64,000 nucleotides of DNA from Acinetobacter sp. CFCC 10889 (GCF_003268395.1 NZ_LQXQ01000023.1:1-64000), one strand, 5' to 3'. Positions 8,552-17,956 are shown, counted from the first letter of the stretch. Made by a program: numbers and translations. Notes: a model not told the origin generated them from the sequence alone.

Positions 8552-11491
8552 ATGACTGTAGATGTCACTGAAACCTTAGCCCACACTGTTCATCCTGCGT
8601 TTCAGTTGGTACGTCAACACCATGTTGAAGCTTTAGATATTTTAGTTTCAGAATATAAGCACAAAGTGACTGGTGCTGTGCATTTCCATTTAGCAACCGA
8701 ACATGATGAAAATGTATTTCTCGTTGCATTTCGTACACAGCCGATGGACTCTAAAGGCGAAGCGCATATTTTAGAACATACTGCATTATGTGGTTCAGAA
8801 AAATTCCCAGTTCGTGATCCATTTTTCTTGATGATTCGCCGTTCACTCAATACTTTTATGAATGCATTTACGGCGGCGGACTGGACAGCGTATCCATTTG
8901 CAACACAAAACCGTAAAGATTTCCAAAATTTACTTGAAGTCTATATGGATGCCGCTTTTGCCGCAAATTTGAATCCATTGGATTTTGCACAAGAAGGCAT
9001 TCGCATTGAGTTGGAAAATGGCGAACCTGTCTATAAAGGTGTGGTTTTTAATGAAATGAAAGGGGCGATGAGTTCTCCTTCAGACCAGCTTTATCATCAA
9101 TTGGCACATCATTTATTTCCAAAAACGACTTATCACTACAACTCAGGTGGTGATCCAAAAGACATTCCAGACCTAACTTACGATGAGTTAGTGACTTTCT
9201 ATAAATCACATTATCATCCAAGTAATGCGGTATTTATGACTTTTGGTAATCAAACTGCTTATGATTTACAAGAGCAATTTGAAACATTAGCACTGTCTAA
9301 ATTTGAAAAGGGTGAAACACTCTATTCAAAAGCTGAACAGCGTTTGACTGCACCAATCGCAGTACAAGAGAGTTATGCACTTGATGGCGATGATCTGAAA
9401 GATAAAACTTATCATGTTTTGTCATGGTTATTGCCTGAAGCGAGCAATATTAAAGTTCGCTTAGGTATGCGTTTGGTTGAAGGGATTTTATTAGAAAATT
9501 CAGCGTCACCACTACGTCATTATTTAGAGACTTGCGGTTATGCACAGTCTACAGGTCCATTTATGGGCGTGGATGATTCTAATTTTGAAATGACATTCTA
9601 TTGTGCTGTGCAAGGTTCAAACCCTGAACATGCTGAAGAGTTTAAGAATGGCGTGTTGAATATTTTACAACAAGCAGCGTCTCGACCTGCTGATGCTGAA
9701 ATTGTGGAAGCAATTTTACATCAAATCGAATTGCATCAACGTGAAATCAATGGCGATGGTACACCATATGGTTTATCTTTGATTTTAAATGGTTTAGGAA
9801 GTGCCATTCACCACAATGATCCTGTGCATGTGTGGGATGTGGATACTGCCATTGCTGAAGTGAAAGAAGAACTTAAAGACCCAATGTGGTTGTCGAATTT
9901 GATTCAAACTTATCTGTTGGATAATCCACATCGTGTGCAATTAACTTTAGTACCTGATGCCAATAAATCCGCACAAGAAGCAGCAGATGAGAAACAGCGT
10001 TTAGCAAAAATTGGTGCAGCACTCAGTGAAGAGCAAAAAGCTGAAATTGTGGCGCAAACTGAAGCGTTAAAAATACGTCAAGAAACTGAAGATGATTTAA
10101 ATCTATTGCCGAAAGTAGGCTTAGAAGATATTCCTGCGGATTTGCAGATCGTACAAGGTCAGCTACGTGAAATCATTTCTAATCAAGTGGATACACCTTT
10201 AAATCTGTATCATGCAGGAACCAATGGTATTTATTATCAACAAGTATTGATTCAAATTCCTGATCAAATCGTAAAATCACCATATTTCAATTTGCTCTCA
10301 GTGCTTATGGGGGAAGTTGGTGCGGGACAGTACGATTATTTAGAGCTACAACAACTGCAAACTGCGGTGAGTGGTGGCTTAGGGATGGGTGCATCGTTAC
10401 GTTCAAAAACGGATGATAAAGGTAAAATTACTGCTTGGTTGACATTAACCACCAAGTCTTTATCGGATAAACTTGACGCAATTGGCTTGTTGAAATTGGC
10501 ATTTGAGCAATTACGTTTCGATGAAAAAGACCGTATTTTAGAGCTATTGCAGCAACGTAAAACGCGTTGGGCATCTCGTTTGTCAGGTTCAGGGCATAGT
10601 TATGCGATGCAGATTGCGTCTCGTAACAGCAGTGCCTTGGCGCAACGTGATTACCAAAATACAGGTTTAGGTGCTTTAAATTGGTTGGCTGAGCTGGTTG
10701 CTAAAATTGAAAAAGATACAGTTGAGTTTGATGCTTTAATTGATGAGCTAAAAGCAATTCATCGTGGTTTAATGCTTGCACCAAAACAATTTTTATTGGT
10801 CTGTGAAGAACATCACTCTGAGCGTTTACTTGAAGAAATTCAAAATGTTTGGGATAAATTGGAAGTAGATCAATCTCCTGTTTTATTGACAGAAGTTGAG
10901 CAGTTTTCGAGTGATGCAGATGAAGCATGGTTGATTCAAGCCAATGTTCAATTCTGTGCATCGGCTTATCAAGCGGTTGAAGTGTCGCATCCTGATGCTG
11001 CACCATTAATGATTTTGGCAGCGTATTTACGCAATGGTTTCTTACACAGTGCCATTCGTGAAAAAGGCGGTGCATATGGTGGTGGCGCAAGCTATGATGG
11101 TAATGCTTGTGCATTCCGTTTCTATAGCTATCGAGATCCACGTTTAGCAGAAACTTTTGCAGATTTTGAAGCAAGTTTAAACTGGTTAATGACCGAAGAG
11201 CAAAAACCACATCAGCTTGAAGAAGCGATTTTAGGTTTAGTTTCAAGTATGGATAAACCGGGTTCACCTGCGGGCGAAGCGATTACAGCATGTTATGCGT
11301 TATTGCATGGACGTACACCTGCATTTAGACGTCAGATGCGTGAGCGTTTACTTAAAGTGAGCTTGGAAGATTTAAAACGTGTTGCACAAACTTACTTAAT
11401 CGGTCAAAAGCCAACAAGAGCAGTGGTTGCACCATTCGCCAAAAAAGAGGCTTTAGAGCAATTAGGTTTTGAAATCAAAAAAGTAAATTAA
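8552..11491 (+). CDS. M16C insulinase-family metallopeptidase (PreP/Cym1-like)
   Basis: A 979-aa protein of the presequence-protease type (M16C), a clam-shell zinc protease that degrades peptides too small for the proteasome-like machines. The inverted zinc motif H-x-x-E-H is at residues 72-76 (HILEH), followed by the PreP-typical TALCGS and DPFF segments. A long middle part and the C-terminal M16C domain (EKGGAYGGGASYDGN, about residue 845) complete the four-domain architecture. There is no signal peptide, so it is probably cytosolic. TTTAGGAGATCAC before the ATG is a good Shine-Dalgarno. PldA follows within 20 bp. Confidence 0.92.
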   Translation: MTVDVTETLAHTVHPAFQLVRQHHVEALDILVSEYKHKVTGAVHFHLATEHDENVFLVAFRTQPMDSKGEAHILEHTALCGSEKFPVRDPFFLMIRRSLNTFMNAFTAADWTAYPFATQNRKDFQNLLEVYMDAAFAANLNPLDFAQEGIRIELENGEPVYKGVVFNEMKGAMSSPSDQLYHQLAHHLFPKTTYHYNSGGDPKDIPDLTYDELVTFYKSHYHPSNAVFMTFGNQTAYDLQEQFETLALSKFEKGETLYSKAEQRLTAPIAVQESYALDGDDLKDKTYHVLSWLLPEASNIKVRLGMRLVEGILLENSASPLRHYLETCGYAQSTGPFMGVDDSNFEMTFYCAVQGSNPEHAEEFKNGVLNILQQAASRPADAEIVEAILHQIELHQREINGDGTPYGLSLILNGLGSAIHHNDPVHVWDVDTAIAEVKEELKDPMWLSNLIQTYLLDNPHRVQLTLVPDANKSAQEAADEKQRLAKIGAALSEEQKAEIVAQTEALKIRQETEDDLNLLPKVGLEDIPADLQIVQGQLREIISNQVDTPLNLYHAGTNGIYYQQVLIQIPDQIVKSPYFNLLSVLMGEVGAGQYDYLELQQLQTAVSGGLGMGASLRSKTDDKGKITAWLTLTTKSLSDKLDAIGLLKLAFEQLRFDEKDRILELLQQRKTRWASRLSGSGHSYAMQIASRNSSALAQRDYQNTGLGALNWLAELVAKIEKDTVEFDALIDELKAIHRGLMLAPKQFLLVCEEHHSERLLEEIQNVWDKLEVDQSPVLLTEVEQFSSDADEAWLIQANVQFCASAYQAVEVSHPDAAPLMILAAYLRNGFLHSAIREKGGAYGGGASYDGNACAFRFYSYRDPRLAETFADFEASLNWLMTEEQKPHQLEEAILGLVSSMDKPGSPAGEAITACYALLHGRTPAFRRQMRERLLKVSLEDLKRVAQTYLIGQKPTRAVVAPFAKKEALEQLGFEIKKVN

Positions 11492-11511
11492 AACTCTTTT
11501 TGGAGAATGCT

Positions 11512-12660
11512 ATGTCGTTCAAAACTTTTGAACGCACACCATTGAACCTGAGCATCTTAATGATGCTCAGTTTTGGTTGGGTGACTGTTACACATGCTGA
11601 AACTGCGTTGATGAATCCTGCAAGCACACAAGCGTGTGTGGCTTTGGAGTCCAATGCAGATCGTTTAGCTTGCTATGATGCATTGTTTAAAGCTGGAACA
11701 TCTGAACCTGTTCCTGTGATCGTTTCAGAACAACGTGCTGCTCAAGAGCTAACAGTACCAAAAGCTGAGCCGCAAGGCATTAAAGCTAAAATTGAAGATA
11801 AAGTAGAAAGTTTATTTTCAGTACATGGTGCAAAAATTGATCCGAATACATCTTTATTAGACAAGCGTTGGGAACTTTCACCAGACAGTAAATTAGGGAC
11901 ATGGAATATTCGTGCCCATCAACCTGTTTATTTATTGCCTGCGTTCTGGACAAGTAGTAAAAATGAGTTTCCTCATAGTCCAAATCCTCAGAACACTGTG
12001 GAAGAAGCACAAGATTTAAAATCGACAGAAGCAAAATTCCAAATCTCGTTAAAAACCAAAGCGGTTGAAAACTTGATTGGTGATAATGGTGATTTATGGG
12101 TAGGTTATACTCAGTCATCTCGCTGGCAAGTCTATAACGAAGATGAATCTCGCCCATTTCGTGAAACTAATTATGAGCCTGAAGCCAGCTTAGTATTTAG
12201 AACCAATTATGAAGTATTGGGCTTAAACGGACGTTTACTTGGATTGACATTAAACCATCAATCGAATGGGCGTTCAGATCCACTGTCTCGTAGTTGGAAT
12301 CGTGTGATGCTGAATCTTGGTTTTGAAAAAGATAATTTCGCCTTGATGATTCGTCCTTGGTATCGTTTAGATGAAGATGCGAAAGATGATAATAACCCTG
12401 ACATTAAAGACTATGTTGGGCGTGGTGATATGACCGCATTTTATCGTTGGAAAGATAATGAGTTTTCATTGATGTTGCGTCACTCACTCAAAGGTGGTGA
12501 TGACTCACATGGTGCAGCACAGTTTGATTGGGCATTTCCAATTAAAGGCAAACTGCGTGGACATTTCCAACTGTTTGATGGTTATGGCGAAAGTTTGATT
12601 GATTATAATCACCGTGCAACCTATGTTGGCTTAGGTGTTTCATTGATGAATGCATTTTAA
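11512..12660 (+). CDS. pldA: outer-membrane phospholipase A
   Basis: An outer-membrane beta-barrel phospholipase A1 that hydrolyses phospholipids misplaced in the outer leaflet. The catalytic region NHQSNGRSDPLSRSWNR contains the His-x-Ser dyad and the Asn of the PldA site, and the C-terminus ends in an aromatic strand (SLMNAF) typical of barrel insertion. A signal peptide with cleavage after VTHA and a Cys-containing N-terminal extension (ACVALESNADRLACYDAL) precede the barrel. I used the ATG at 11512 because GGAG sits 6 nt upstream; a TTG at 11500 would add four residues. It follows the M16C gene by 20 bp and ends at a terminator. Confidence 0.9.
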   Translation: MSFKTFERTPLNLSILMMLSFGWVTVTHAETALMNPASTQACVALESNADRLACYDALFKAGTSEPVPVIVSEQRAAQELTVPKAEPQGIKAKIEDKVESLFSVHGAKIDPNTSLLDKRWELSPDSKLGTWNIRAHQPVYLLPAFWTSSKNEFPHSPNPQNTVEEAQDLKSTEAKFQISLKTKAVENLIGDNGDLWVGYTQSSRWQVYNEDESRPFRETNYEPEASLVFRTNYEVLGLNGRLLGLTLNHQSNGRSDPLSRSWNRVMLNLGFEKDNFALMIRPWYRLDEDAKDDNNPDIKDYVGRGDMTAFYRWKDNEFSLMLRHSLKGGDDSHGAAQFDWAFPIKGKLRGHFQLFDGYGESLIDYNHRATYVGLGVSLMNAF

Positions 12661-12684
12661 CAGCAAAGATCAAAGATGAAAAAT

Positions 12685-12714
12685 AAAAAACCGTTCAATT
12701 TTGAACGGTTTTTT
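12685..12714. terminator. rho-independent terminator
   Basis: The stem ACCGTTCAA/TTGAACGGT with a short loop is flanked by an A-run and a T-run, between convergent pldA (plus) and the ktrB-like gene (minus). It can serve both strands. Confidence 0.85.
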
Positions 12715-12733
12715 ATGTCTTAAATACAAGAGA

Positions 12734-14086
12734 TTAACCCACCTGAATTTCAGCATTTGGATGGCTAACTCGGCTTTTATTTGGTGTTGCAATCAAATAT
12801 GCCAAAGTCAAAGGGCCGAGTCGTCCTGCAAACATCAGCAGCATTAGTGTAATCAAACTTCCTGTGTGTAAGTCCTCAGTGACTCCACGTGAAAGACCAA
12901 CTGTACATGCTGCTGATACTGCTTCAAACAATAAATCTAAGAATTTTTTATTCGGTTCAAGTACCAAAAGAGTAAAGAAACCAATCAAAATTAACAGTGA
13001 ATTAATCGCAATAACTGCCAATGCTTTAAAAGTGGCTTGATGGGAAATAGAGTGACCAAATACGGTGATTTCATCTGAGCGTTTTAAAAAGGTAATCACA
13101 CTTAAAATCATGATAATAAATGTCCCAATTTTAATACCACCTGCAGTACTCAAAGAGCCACCACCAATAAACATGAGTACCATCGTGACCAAGGTCGAAG
13201 CATTGCTCATATTACCTACTTCTAGACTGTTAAAGCCAGAAGAACGAGGTACGGTCGCATGGAACCAAGCATTTAAAGCTTGATCTCCAACAGACATGGG
13301 TGCGAGTGTTAAAGGGTTAGAAGCTTCGATCAGCCAAATTGTCACAAAAGCAAATAAGTTCAAACCTGCAATGGTTGATAAAACCAATTTGCTATTGGCG
13401 GAGAGTTTTTTCCACTTTTTAGCACGCCGAATGTCCATCAGCACCACAAAACCAATTCCTCCGATCATATACAACATACTGATGGTTAATGTCACCATAT
13501 ATTGATCAGAGAAACTCATTAAACTATTGGGAAATAGTGAAAACCCACCATTATTAAAGGCAGAAATACTATAAAAAAGTGCATAGAAAAATGCATGTTG
13601 GATATCGTAATGATTTGACCAAGCAATGGTTAAAATAATCGTACCAATTGCCTCAAAAAATAAAGAATAAATCAGTACGCCTTTAATGGTCGTAGTCGCT
13701 TTGGATAAACTAGTTTGCCCAATAATTTCTTGTGCCATGACTTGCTGTTTCAAACCGACCCGTGATGACAAGCTAAGTGCCGCCAAAATTGCAAAAGTCA
13801 TAAAGCCTAGACCGCCACATTGGATCAACAGCATCACGACCACTTTACCAAAAGTTGTGAAAGATTCACCAATATTCACTACGGATAAACCTGTAATGGT
13901 CACAGCCGATGTTGCAGTAAATAGGGCATTAATCCAAGAAAGCTCCCCATGATGGGCAAAAGGCAGCTTCAGCAGTAAGGTGCCGATGATAATGAAACTT
14001 AAAAAACCTAAGGCAAGTAAACTCGGTGGACTGAGATTAATACGATTATGCTTTTTATTGATCAACTCTTTTTTAGATAAACGCAT
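12734..14086 (-). CDS. TrkH/KtrB-family potassium uptake channel subunit
   Basis: A 450-aa integral-membrane K+ transporter of the Trk/Ktr family. Four pore-loop regions are visible, each with a conserved Gly (SAVTITGLSV, SAFNNGGFS, SSGFNSLEVG and AACTVGLSRG), and there are multiple membrane helices. The length fits KtrB (about 450 aa) better than E. coli TrkH (483 aa). The gene for the regulatory RCK subunit (ktrA-like) lies immediately upstream, with 8 bp between its stop and this ATG, so the two form an operon and presumably one complex in the inner membrane. Confidence 0.88.
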   Translation of the reverse strand: MRLSKKELINKKHNRINLSPPSLLALGFLSFIIIGTLLLKLPFAHHGELSWINALFTATSAVTITGLSVVNIGESFTTFGKVVVMLLIQCGGLGFMTFAILAALSLSSRVGLKQQVMAQEIIGQTSLSKATTTIKGVLIYSLFFEAIGTIILTIAWSNHYDIQHAFFYALFYSISAFNNGGFSLFPNSLMSFSDQYMVTLTISMLYMIGGIGFVVLMDIRRAKKWKKLSANSKLVLSTIAGLNLFAFVTIWLIEASNPLTLAPMSVGDQALNAWFHATVPRSSGFNSLEVGNMSNASTLVTMVLMFIGGGSLSTAGGIKIGTFIIMILSVITFLKRSDEITVFGHSISHQATFKALAVIAINSLLILIGFFTLLVLEPNKKFLDLLFEAVSAACTVGLSRGVTEDLHTGSLITLMLLMFAGRLGPLTLAYLIATPNKSRVSHPNAEIQVG

Positions 14087-14094
14087 AATTCATT

Positions 14095-14748
14095 CTATAA
14101 GAAGCGATTAGAAAGTTGTCGTAATTGTTCTACAGGACCCTCAACAATCAAAATGTCTTTTTCCTGTAAAATCGTGCCTGGTGCAATCTGGTAGAGCACA
14201 TGTGAACCACGTTGCAATAATAAAGTATGAATTTCGTTATTTGTATCATCCATCAAAGTTTGAAATTGTGCACCTTGTAAATTGGATGCGATTTCAATTT
14301 TCACAATATAACGTTCATTATTCAATGCCATATAACGGCGCACCATCGGATAGCTCAAAGATTGAGCAACACGGATGCCCATATCTTCTTCAGGATGAAT
14401 AATTTGATCCACACCTAGGTGTGATAAAATCATGTGATGTGCTTTAGACTTGGCTTTAACCAAAATTTGGTTAATACCTAAATTCTTTAAATGCAACACA
14501 CATAAAATACTTGCTTCGATATCATCACCAATCGCAACCACCACAGCATCACAATTTTGAACATTTAACTCTTCAAGTACATGTTCATCAGTTGCATCAG
14601 CAATGACAGCATGACTGATTTGATCAGCAATATTTTCTACATTCTTTTTTAGGGTGTCGATCCCAATCACATCGTGATTTAAATGCGTCAGTTCTAGCGC
14701 CACTGTACCGCCAAAACTTCCTAAACCAATGACTGCAAATAGCGCCAT
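14095..14748 (-). CDS. TrkA/KtrA-family RCK regulatory subunit
   Basis: A cytosolic gating subunit of a K+ uptake system, with an N-terminal Rossmann RCK_N domain (nucleotide loop GLGSFG at about residues 7-12, acidic end of the second strand at VIGID, and ADATDE) and a C-terminal RCK_C domain (about 140-217). At 217 aa it has the single-RCK size of KtrA, not the double TrkA. The ATG at 14748 (MALFAVIG) is chosen over 14778 because AAGGATAGG precedes it. The ktrB-like channel gene follows by 8 bp. Confidence 0.88.
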   Translation of the reverse strand: MALFAVIGLGSFGGTVALELTHLNHDVIGIDTLKKNVENIADQISHAVIADATDEHVLEELNVQNCDAVVVAIGDDIEASILCVLHLKNLGINQILVKAKSKAHHMILSHLGVDQIIHPEEDMGIRVAQSLSYPMVRRYMALNNERYIVKIEIASNLQGAQFQTLMDDTNNEIHTLLLQRGSHVLYQIAPGTILQEKDILIVEGPVEQLRQLSNRFL

Positions 14749-15070
14749 AATTAACCTATCCTTACACTTGTAGATCAATCAATTAGAATGTGTAAAAGTA
14801 TTTGATCTGGTATTTTCTGGCGCTATTTTATCGTTAAAGCGAGATTCAGCCAATTGATTCAGAATTTAAACTTTTAAAAACAGCAATTTAATTATTTTAA
14901 AAAAATAAAAAAATTATTAAATTCAATACTATATTTTTATTTAATTATTTCAAAAAACCAACTGAGTATAGTGATAATGTATATTTTTACCCGTAAATAT
15001 TGGCAGAATGTCATCATAATTAAATGCACCTGACATAAAATTCAGCTAAGAAAAACAATAGGTCAGCAAC
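14749..15070. other. AT-rich intergenic region
   Basis: A divergent spacer between the minus-strand ktrA-like gene and the plus-strand orphan at 15071. It is very AT-rich, with long A and T runs around 14880-14960, and presumably holds both promoters. I see no ORF, clear operator or RNA gene. Confidence 0.4.
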
Positions 15071-15610
15071 ATGGATGATAAAAAAATTTATAAAATTCTA
15101 CAACATTGGTTTCCATTGCTCAAAAATGCAGATATTCCAAAGAAAAAACATCGGCAAAATTTTGCAGATTTTATGCAATGGATGAAAGATGCAAGTTTTG
15201 CAAATCATTCTTATATCATGAAAATGCAACCTGATTGTTTTTTTGAAAATGAAATGCAGCATTCAACAATTTTGCAAGATTTTCAAATTGATATAGCACG
15301 ATTGAAAAAGAATATTGCAGCCAAAGCAGATCCAATTTTAGCGCATTTTGAGCAGCATAAAGCGGTGATTGGACGTTATTATAATGTCAATGATCAAATT
15401 TTAGATATTGTTTTAGAAGAAGTTTTAACTGTAGCAGAGCAAATTCAGTTTGCGCTTTTGTTGGTTTATGCTGACGATTATTATTGGTGCTTAGTCCCGA
15501 ATGATGAAGCAAAGATAGAAAAATTTTGTAAATCTTTTAATAAGCAATTTAAAGATCAAAATATCATGATTGAACACTATGAACGTTATATTTGTAGCCG
15601 ATCAACATAG
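15071..15610 (+). CDS. hypothetical protein, first of a three-member tandem family
   Basis: I do not know the family. The 179-aa soluble protein starts MDDKKIYKILQHWFPLLKN, aligns in layout with the next two genes (I-Y-x-x-x-Q-x-x-x-P-x-L-K near the N-terminus) and shares their C-terminal pattern LLV-x(5-7)-W-x-x-VP followed by an F-N-x-x-F segment. It is the most diverged and more basic of the three. There is no signal peptide or membrane span. The following spacer to the second copy is about 110 bp. A duplicated acidic orphan family next to regulators could be immunity-like, but nothing in the sequence proves this. Confidence 0.65.
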   Translation: MDDKKIYKILQHWFPLLKNADIPKKKHRQNFADFMQWMKDASFANHSYIMKMQPDCFFENEMQHSTILQDFQIDIARLKKNIAAKADPILAHFEQHKAVIGRYYNVNDQILDIVLEEVLTVAEQIQFALLLVYADDYYWCLVPNDEAKIEKFCKSFNKQFKDQNIMIEHYERYICSRST

Positions 15611-15698
15611 CTCAACTTTATGAAAATTAGAGCTTTACAAAATTTAACGGCTTTTAACGTACGATTCTGTTTAATTATGGGCTCACTTTTTAAAATAA

Positions 15699-15731
15699 AT
15701 CACAACATAAGATCAAGACCATGACACAAAA
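15699..15731 (+). repeat. 33-nt duplicated leader/start, copy 1
   Basis: These 33 bases are identical to 16279-16311. They cover the 22 bases before the ATG and the first 11 coding bases of the second tandem paralog. The exact conservation of the non-coding part suggests either recent duplication or a shared translation or regulatory element. Confidence 0.85.
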
Positions 15732-16239
15732 TATTTATGAACTTTTTCAAGATATTATTCCTGAACTTAAACAGCAAGCTTTACCTGAGTATCTTAGCAA
15801 TCCAGAAGATTTAGATGAGATGAACAGTTGGGATCTTTATTATGCCTTTGGTGAGTGGATGAATGAATCTATTCATATTTGGCATTATATTGAAATGACA
15901 GAATTTCAGAATCATGATATTGAAGATAATTATTATTTAATACAAAAAAATGTGGATACTCACGCGATTGAGCAGCAGATTGCACAGGCAGTCGATCAGT
16001 TGTTTGAACAGAATAAAGGTAATCAACATATTGATTTATTGGATGAAACCTACGATATTTTCTTTGATACTTTATGTGCTGTTGCAGAGCAGCAGCAATT
16101 GTCTTTATTGGTTGTTGTGAAAGAAAATCCTGATTGGATGTTTATTCCCAAACAAAGCGATGAAAAATTAGCTGAAATTGCTGAATTGTTTAATGCAACG
16201 TTTAACGAGGATGAAGATTCGACAATGGTTGTCTATTAA
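15721..16239 (+). CDS. hypothetical protein, second of the tandem family
   Basis: A 172-aa acidic soluble protein, unrecognised. It starts MTQNIYELFQDI and ends in a conserved block (ENPDWMFIP ... FNATF ... STMVVY). It is a close paralog of the next gene, with which it shares an identical 33-nt leader and start (15699-15731 = 16279-16311) and the same N- and C-terminal blocks; the middle is variable, including an indel. CAAGACC just before the ATG is not a classical Shine-Dalgarno, yet it is kept in both copies. Tandem duplication is the simplest explanation. Confidence 0.75.
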   Translation: MTQNIYELFQDIIPELKQQALPEYLSNPEDLDEMNSWDLYYAFGEWMNESIHIWHYIEMTEFQNHDIEDNYYLIQKNVDTHAIEQQIAQAVDQLFEQNKGNQHIDLLDETYDIFFDTLCAVAEQQQLSLLVVVKENPDWMFIPKQSDEKLAEIAELFNATFNEDEDSTMVVY

Positions 16240-16278
16240 ACCCAATTCGATCTTGTATTTCCTTATTTATATTAAAAT

Positions 16279-16311
16279 ATCACAACATAAGATCAAGACC
16301 ATGACACAAAA
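16279..16311 (+). repeat. 33-nt duplicated leader/start, copy 2
   Basis: Identical to 15699-15731. It precedes and includes the start of the third tandem paralog and fixes its start codon at 16301. Confidence 0.85.
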
Positions 16312-16810
16312 GATTTATGAAACATTTCAGGAGATTTTTCCTGAACTAAAACAGCAAACTTTACCTGAAGATTTAACTGAATTTACAGTTTTTGAAAATT
16401 GGGTAAATCAAGATTATTCTTTTATTCAATATGTTGAAATCAAAGAATATGATATCAATGGGATTAATGACAGTACAGTATTTAAACAAAAACAAGTGGA
16501 TATAGAAGCTTTAAATCAAGCGATTGATACAGATGTTGGTGTGCTTTTTGACAGCTTAGAAGAAGATCAATTTGATGAAGATTATGATTTTGAAGCTCGC
16601 TTTGAAATAGAACAAAAAGTAGAAGAAATCTTATTTGATCAAATCAAACATTTTGCTGAACAAAAGCAACTGACATTATTGGTTATTTTTCGAGAAAATC
16701 CATATTGGTTGCTTGTACCTTCACAAGATGAATTGCAATTACAAAAGATTGTCAATGAATTTAATCAGTGTTTTGGTCAAGATGGTGATTTAACCATGGG
16801 TGTGTATTAA
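16301..16810 (+). CDS. hypothetical protein, third of the tandem family
   Basis: A 169-aa very acidic soluble protein, unrecognised, beginning MTQKIYETFQEIF and ending ENPYWLLVP ... FNQCF ... LTMGVY, clearly homologous to the preceding gene. I chose the ATG at 16301 because the same ATG in the previous paralog is preceded by the identical 20-nt leader CACAACATAAGATCAAGACC; a longer in-frame reading from 16178 would overlap the paralog and lacks this homology. The central region (about residues 70-110) is rich in Asp/Glu and differs strongly between the copies while the ends are conserved. Confidence 0.75.
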   Translation: MTQKIYETFQEIFPELKQQTLPEDLTEFTVFENWVNQDYSFIQYVEIKEYDINGINDSTVFKQKQVDIEALNQAIDTDVGVLFDSLEEDQFDEDYDFEARFEIEQKVEEILFDQIKHFAEQKQLTLLVIFRENPYWLLVPSQDELQLQKIVNEFNQCFGQDGDLTMGVY

Positions 16811-16911
16811 GACCGTCGCCTGTATTTCACCGCTATTTTTATTTTTTAAATGTCATCGCATCGACTTAATATTTGGGTATATTAGTAGAAATTTTCACAA
16901 AATAAATCAGT

Positions 16912-17640
16912 ATGTCTGTCCAAGAAACATCTTCACGTGTTCCTAAATATATTGCGATTCGTGATGCCATTGCCCATGAGATCGAATCGGGGCAATGGAG
17001 TGCCAATACCAAACTTGCTTCAGAACGTGTATTGATGGAGCAGTTTGCAACCACACGAGTTGCAGTGCGTGAAGCTTTGTTGGCTTTGGAAATGGATGGA
17101 CTGATTTATCGTTTAGACCGCCGTGGTTGGTTTGTGCGTGCACCGCGCATTATTTACTGTCCACAATCGACCAAAAGTTTTAACCAATATGTAACGGAAC
17201 AGGGCGGTGTACCAAGTACCGAATTGATTTCTGCGGAATTGGTACAAGCAACGGCTTGGGATGCAACACATTTAAAAGTGAATGTGGGCGATGACATTTA
17301 TTCGATGTGGCGACGTCGTAGTATCAATGGACGTCCTGCGGTAGTAGAACATTTACGGATTAATGCAAGTTTATTTCCTGAGTTTTTAGAACAAAATTTA
17401 GAAGATTCAATCACGATTCTGATGGCAGAACATTATCAACGTCAATTAACCCGTGCGCATATCAGCCTTTATCCAACTGCTTTGTCGGAGCAACAAGCCA
17501 AGGCTTTACATGTCAATGTGGGCAGTATGGGCTTGTATATTTGCCGTACCAATTGTGATCAAAATGGGGTTATAACCGATGTTGACCAAGAATATTGGCT
17601 GCATGATGTGCTTGATTTGCATTTTGAAGCGTCAGAATAA
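16912..17640 (+). CDS. GntR/HutC-family regulator, probably of the AEP locus
   Basis: A 242-aa transcription factor with an N-terminal GntR winged helix (about residues 8-75; the pattern SERVLMEQFATTRVAVREAL carries the recognition helix) and a C-terminal UTRA ligand-binding domain (about 95-235; YSMWRRRSINGRPAVVE). This is the HutC subfamily, which includes PhnF and other regulators of phosphonate use. It is followed by the AEP importer and phnW/phnX genes on the same strand. HutC regulators bind palindromes of the TGGT..ACCA type, and two such palindromes lie in front of the importer and of phnW. Control of this locus is therefore a strong inference; the effector (AEP or a derivative) is not shown. 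Confidence 0.88.
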   Translation: MSVQETSSRVPKYIAIRDAIAHEIESGQWSANTKLASERVLMEQFATTRVAVREALLALEMDGLIYRLDRRGWFVRAPRIIYCPQSTKSFNQYVTEQGGVPSTELISAELVQATAWDATHLKVNVGDDIYSMWRRRSINGRPAVVEHLRINASLFPEFLEQNLEDSITILMAEHYQRQLTRAHISLYPTALSEQQAKALHVNVGSMGLYICRTNCDQNGVITDVDQEYWLHDVLDLHFEASE

Positions 17641-17695
17641 AGTAATGTGAGTGTACAAAATTTTTTGTAATTTAATTTGGATAAGATTTAGTTGT

Positions 17696-17914
17696 GACGG
17701 AGTCTTACTTCAAAAGTTTTAATTTCAGGATTAGCCTTCGGCTCGACCTACTTTTCTTTTGGGAAAAGTAGGCAAAACCATTGTCCTTCGCAAAACTCGT
17801 CAACTACCGAATATTGATTAATTATGTCGTAGAAACATTAACTTAATTATGTAGTCTTGCCTCAAACAGTTGCGAAGGACGTTTCCGCGTATCAAATTTC
17901 GAGAGGAATTTAAT
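17696..17914 (+). repeat. ~220-bp intergenic repeat, copy 1
   Basis: This stretch is partly identical to 29065-29310 in the same orientation. Shared blocks include GACGGAGTCTTA, a 28-nt block ending at AGGATTAGCCT (about 17710-17737), CGCAAAACTCGTCA, ATATTGATTAATT and CGCGTATCAA. The copy contains a perfect 10-bp inverted repeat (CCTACTTTTC/GAAAAGTAGG, 17747-17772). It has no ORF and sits between the GntR gene and the AEP importer. It looks like a non-autonomous mobile or structured intergenic element. Confidence 0.75.
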
Positions 17915-17936
17915 TAGAAAAACGGATAAAATAATC

Positions 17937-17956
17937 AATCTGGTTTAAACCAGATT
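17937..17956 (+). promoter_or_regulatory. palindromic operator 1 (GntR/HutC type)
   Basis: A perfect 20-bp palindrome, AATCTGGTTTAAACCAGATT, lies 69 bp before the importer ATG. Its core TGGTTTAAACCA matches the TGGT-N4-ACCA form of HutC/PhnF operators. A possible -10 box (TAAACT, 17960-17965) follows 3 bp later, so binding would block the promoter. The same site with one changed arm base lies at 23377-23396. Confidence 0.75.

Noticed and set aside
10701-11267. Long minus-strand open frame inside the M16C protease gene
   Set aside because: It lies fully inside a clear protease gene and has no family pattern; it is an antisense shadow.
16178-16300. N-terminal extension of the third tandem paralog
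   Set aside because: It would overlap the previous paralog, and the duplicated leader places the start at 16301.
17747-17772. Intrinsic terminator of the GntR gene
   Set aside because: The hairpin is perfect but has no T-run after it, lies over 100 bp from the stop and belongs to the dispersed repeat.
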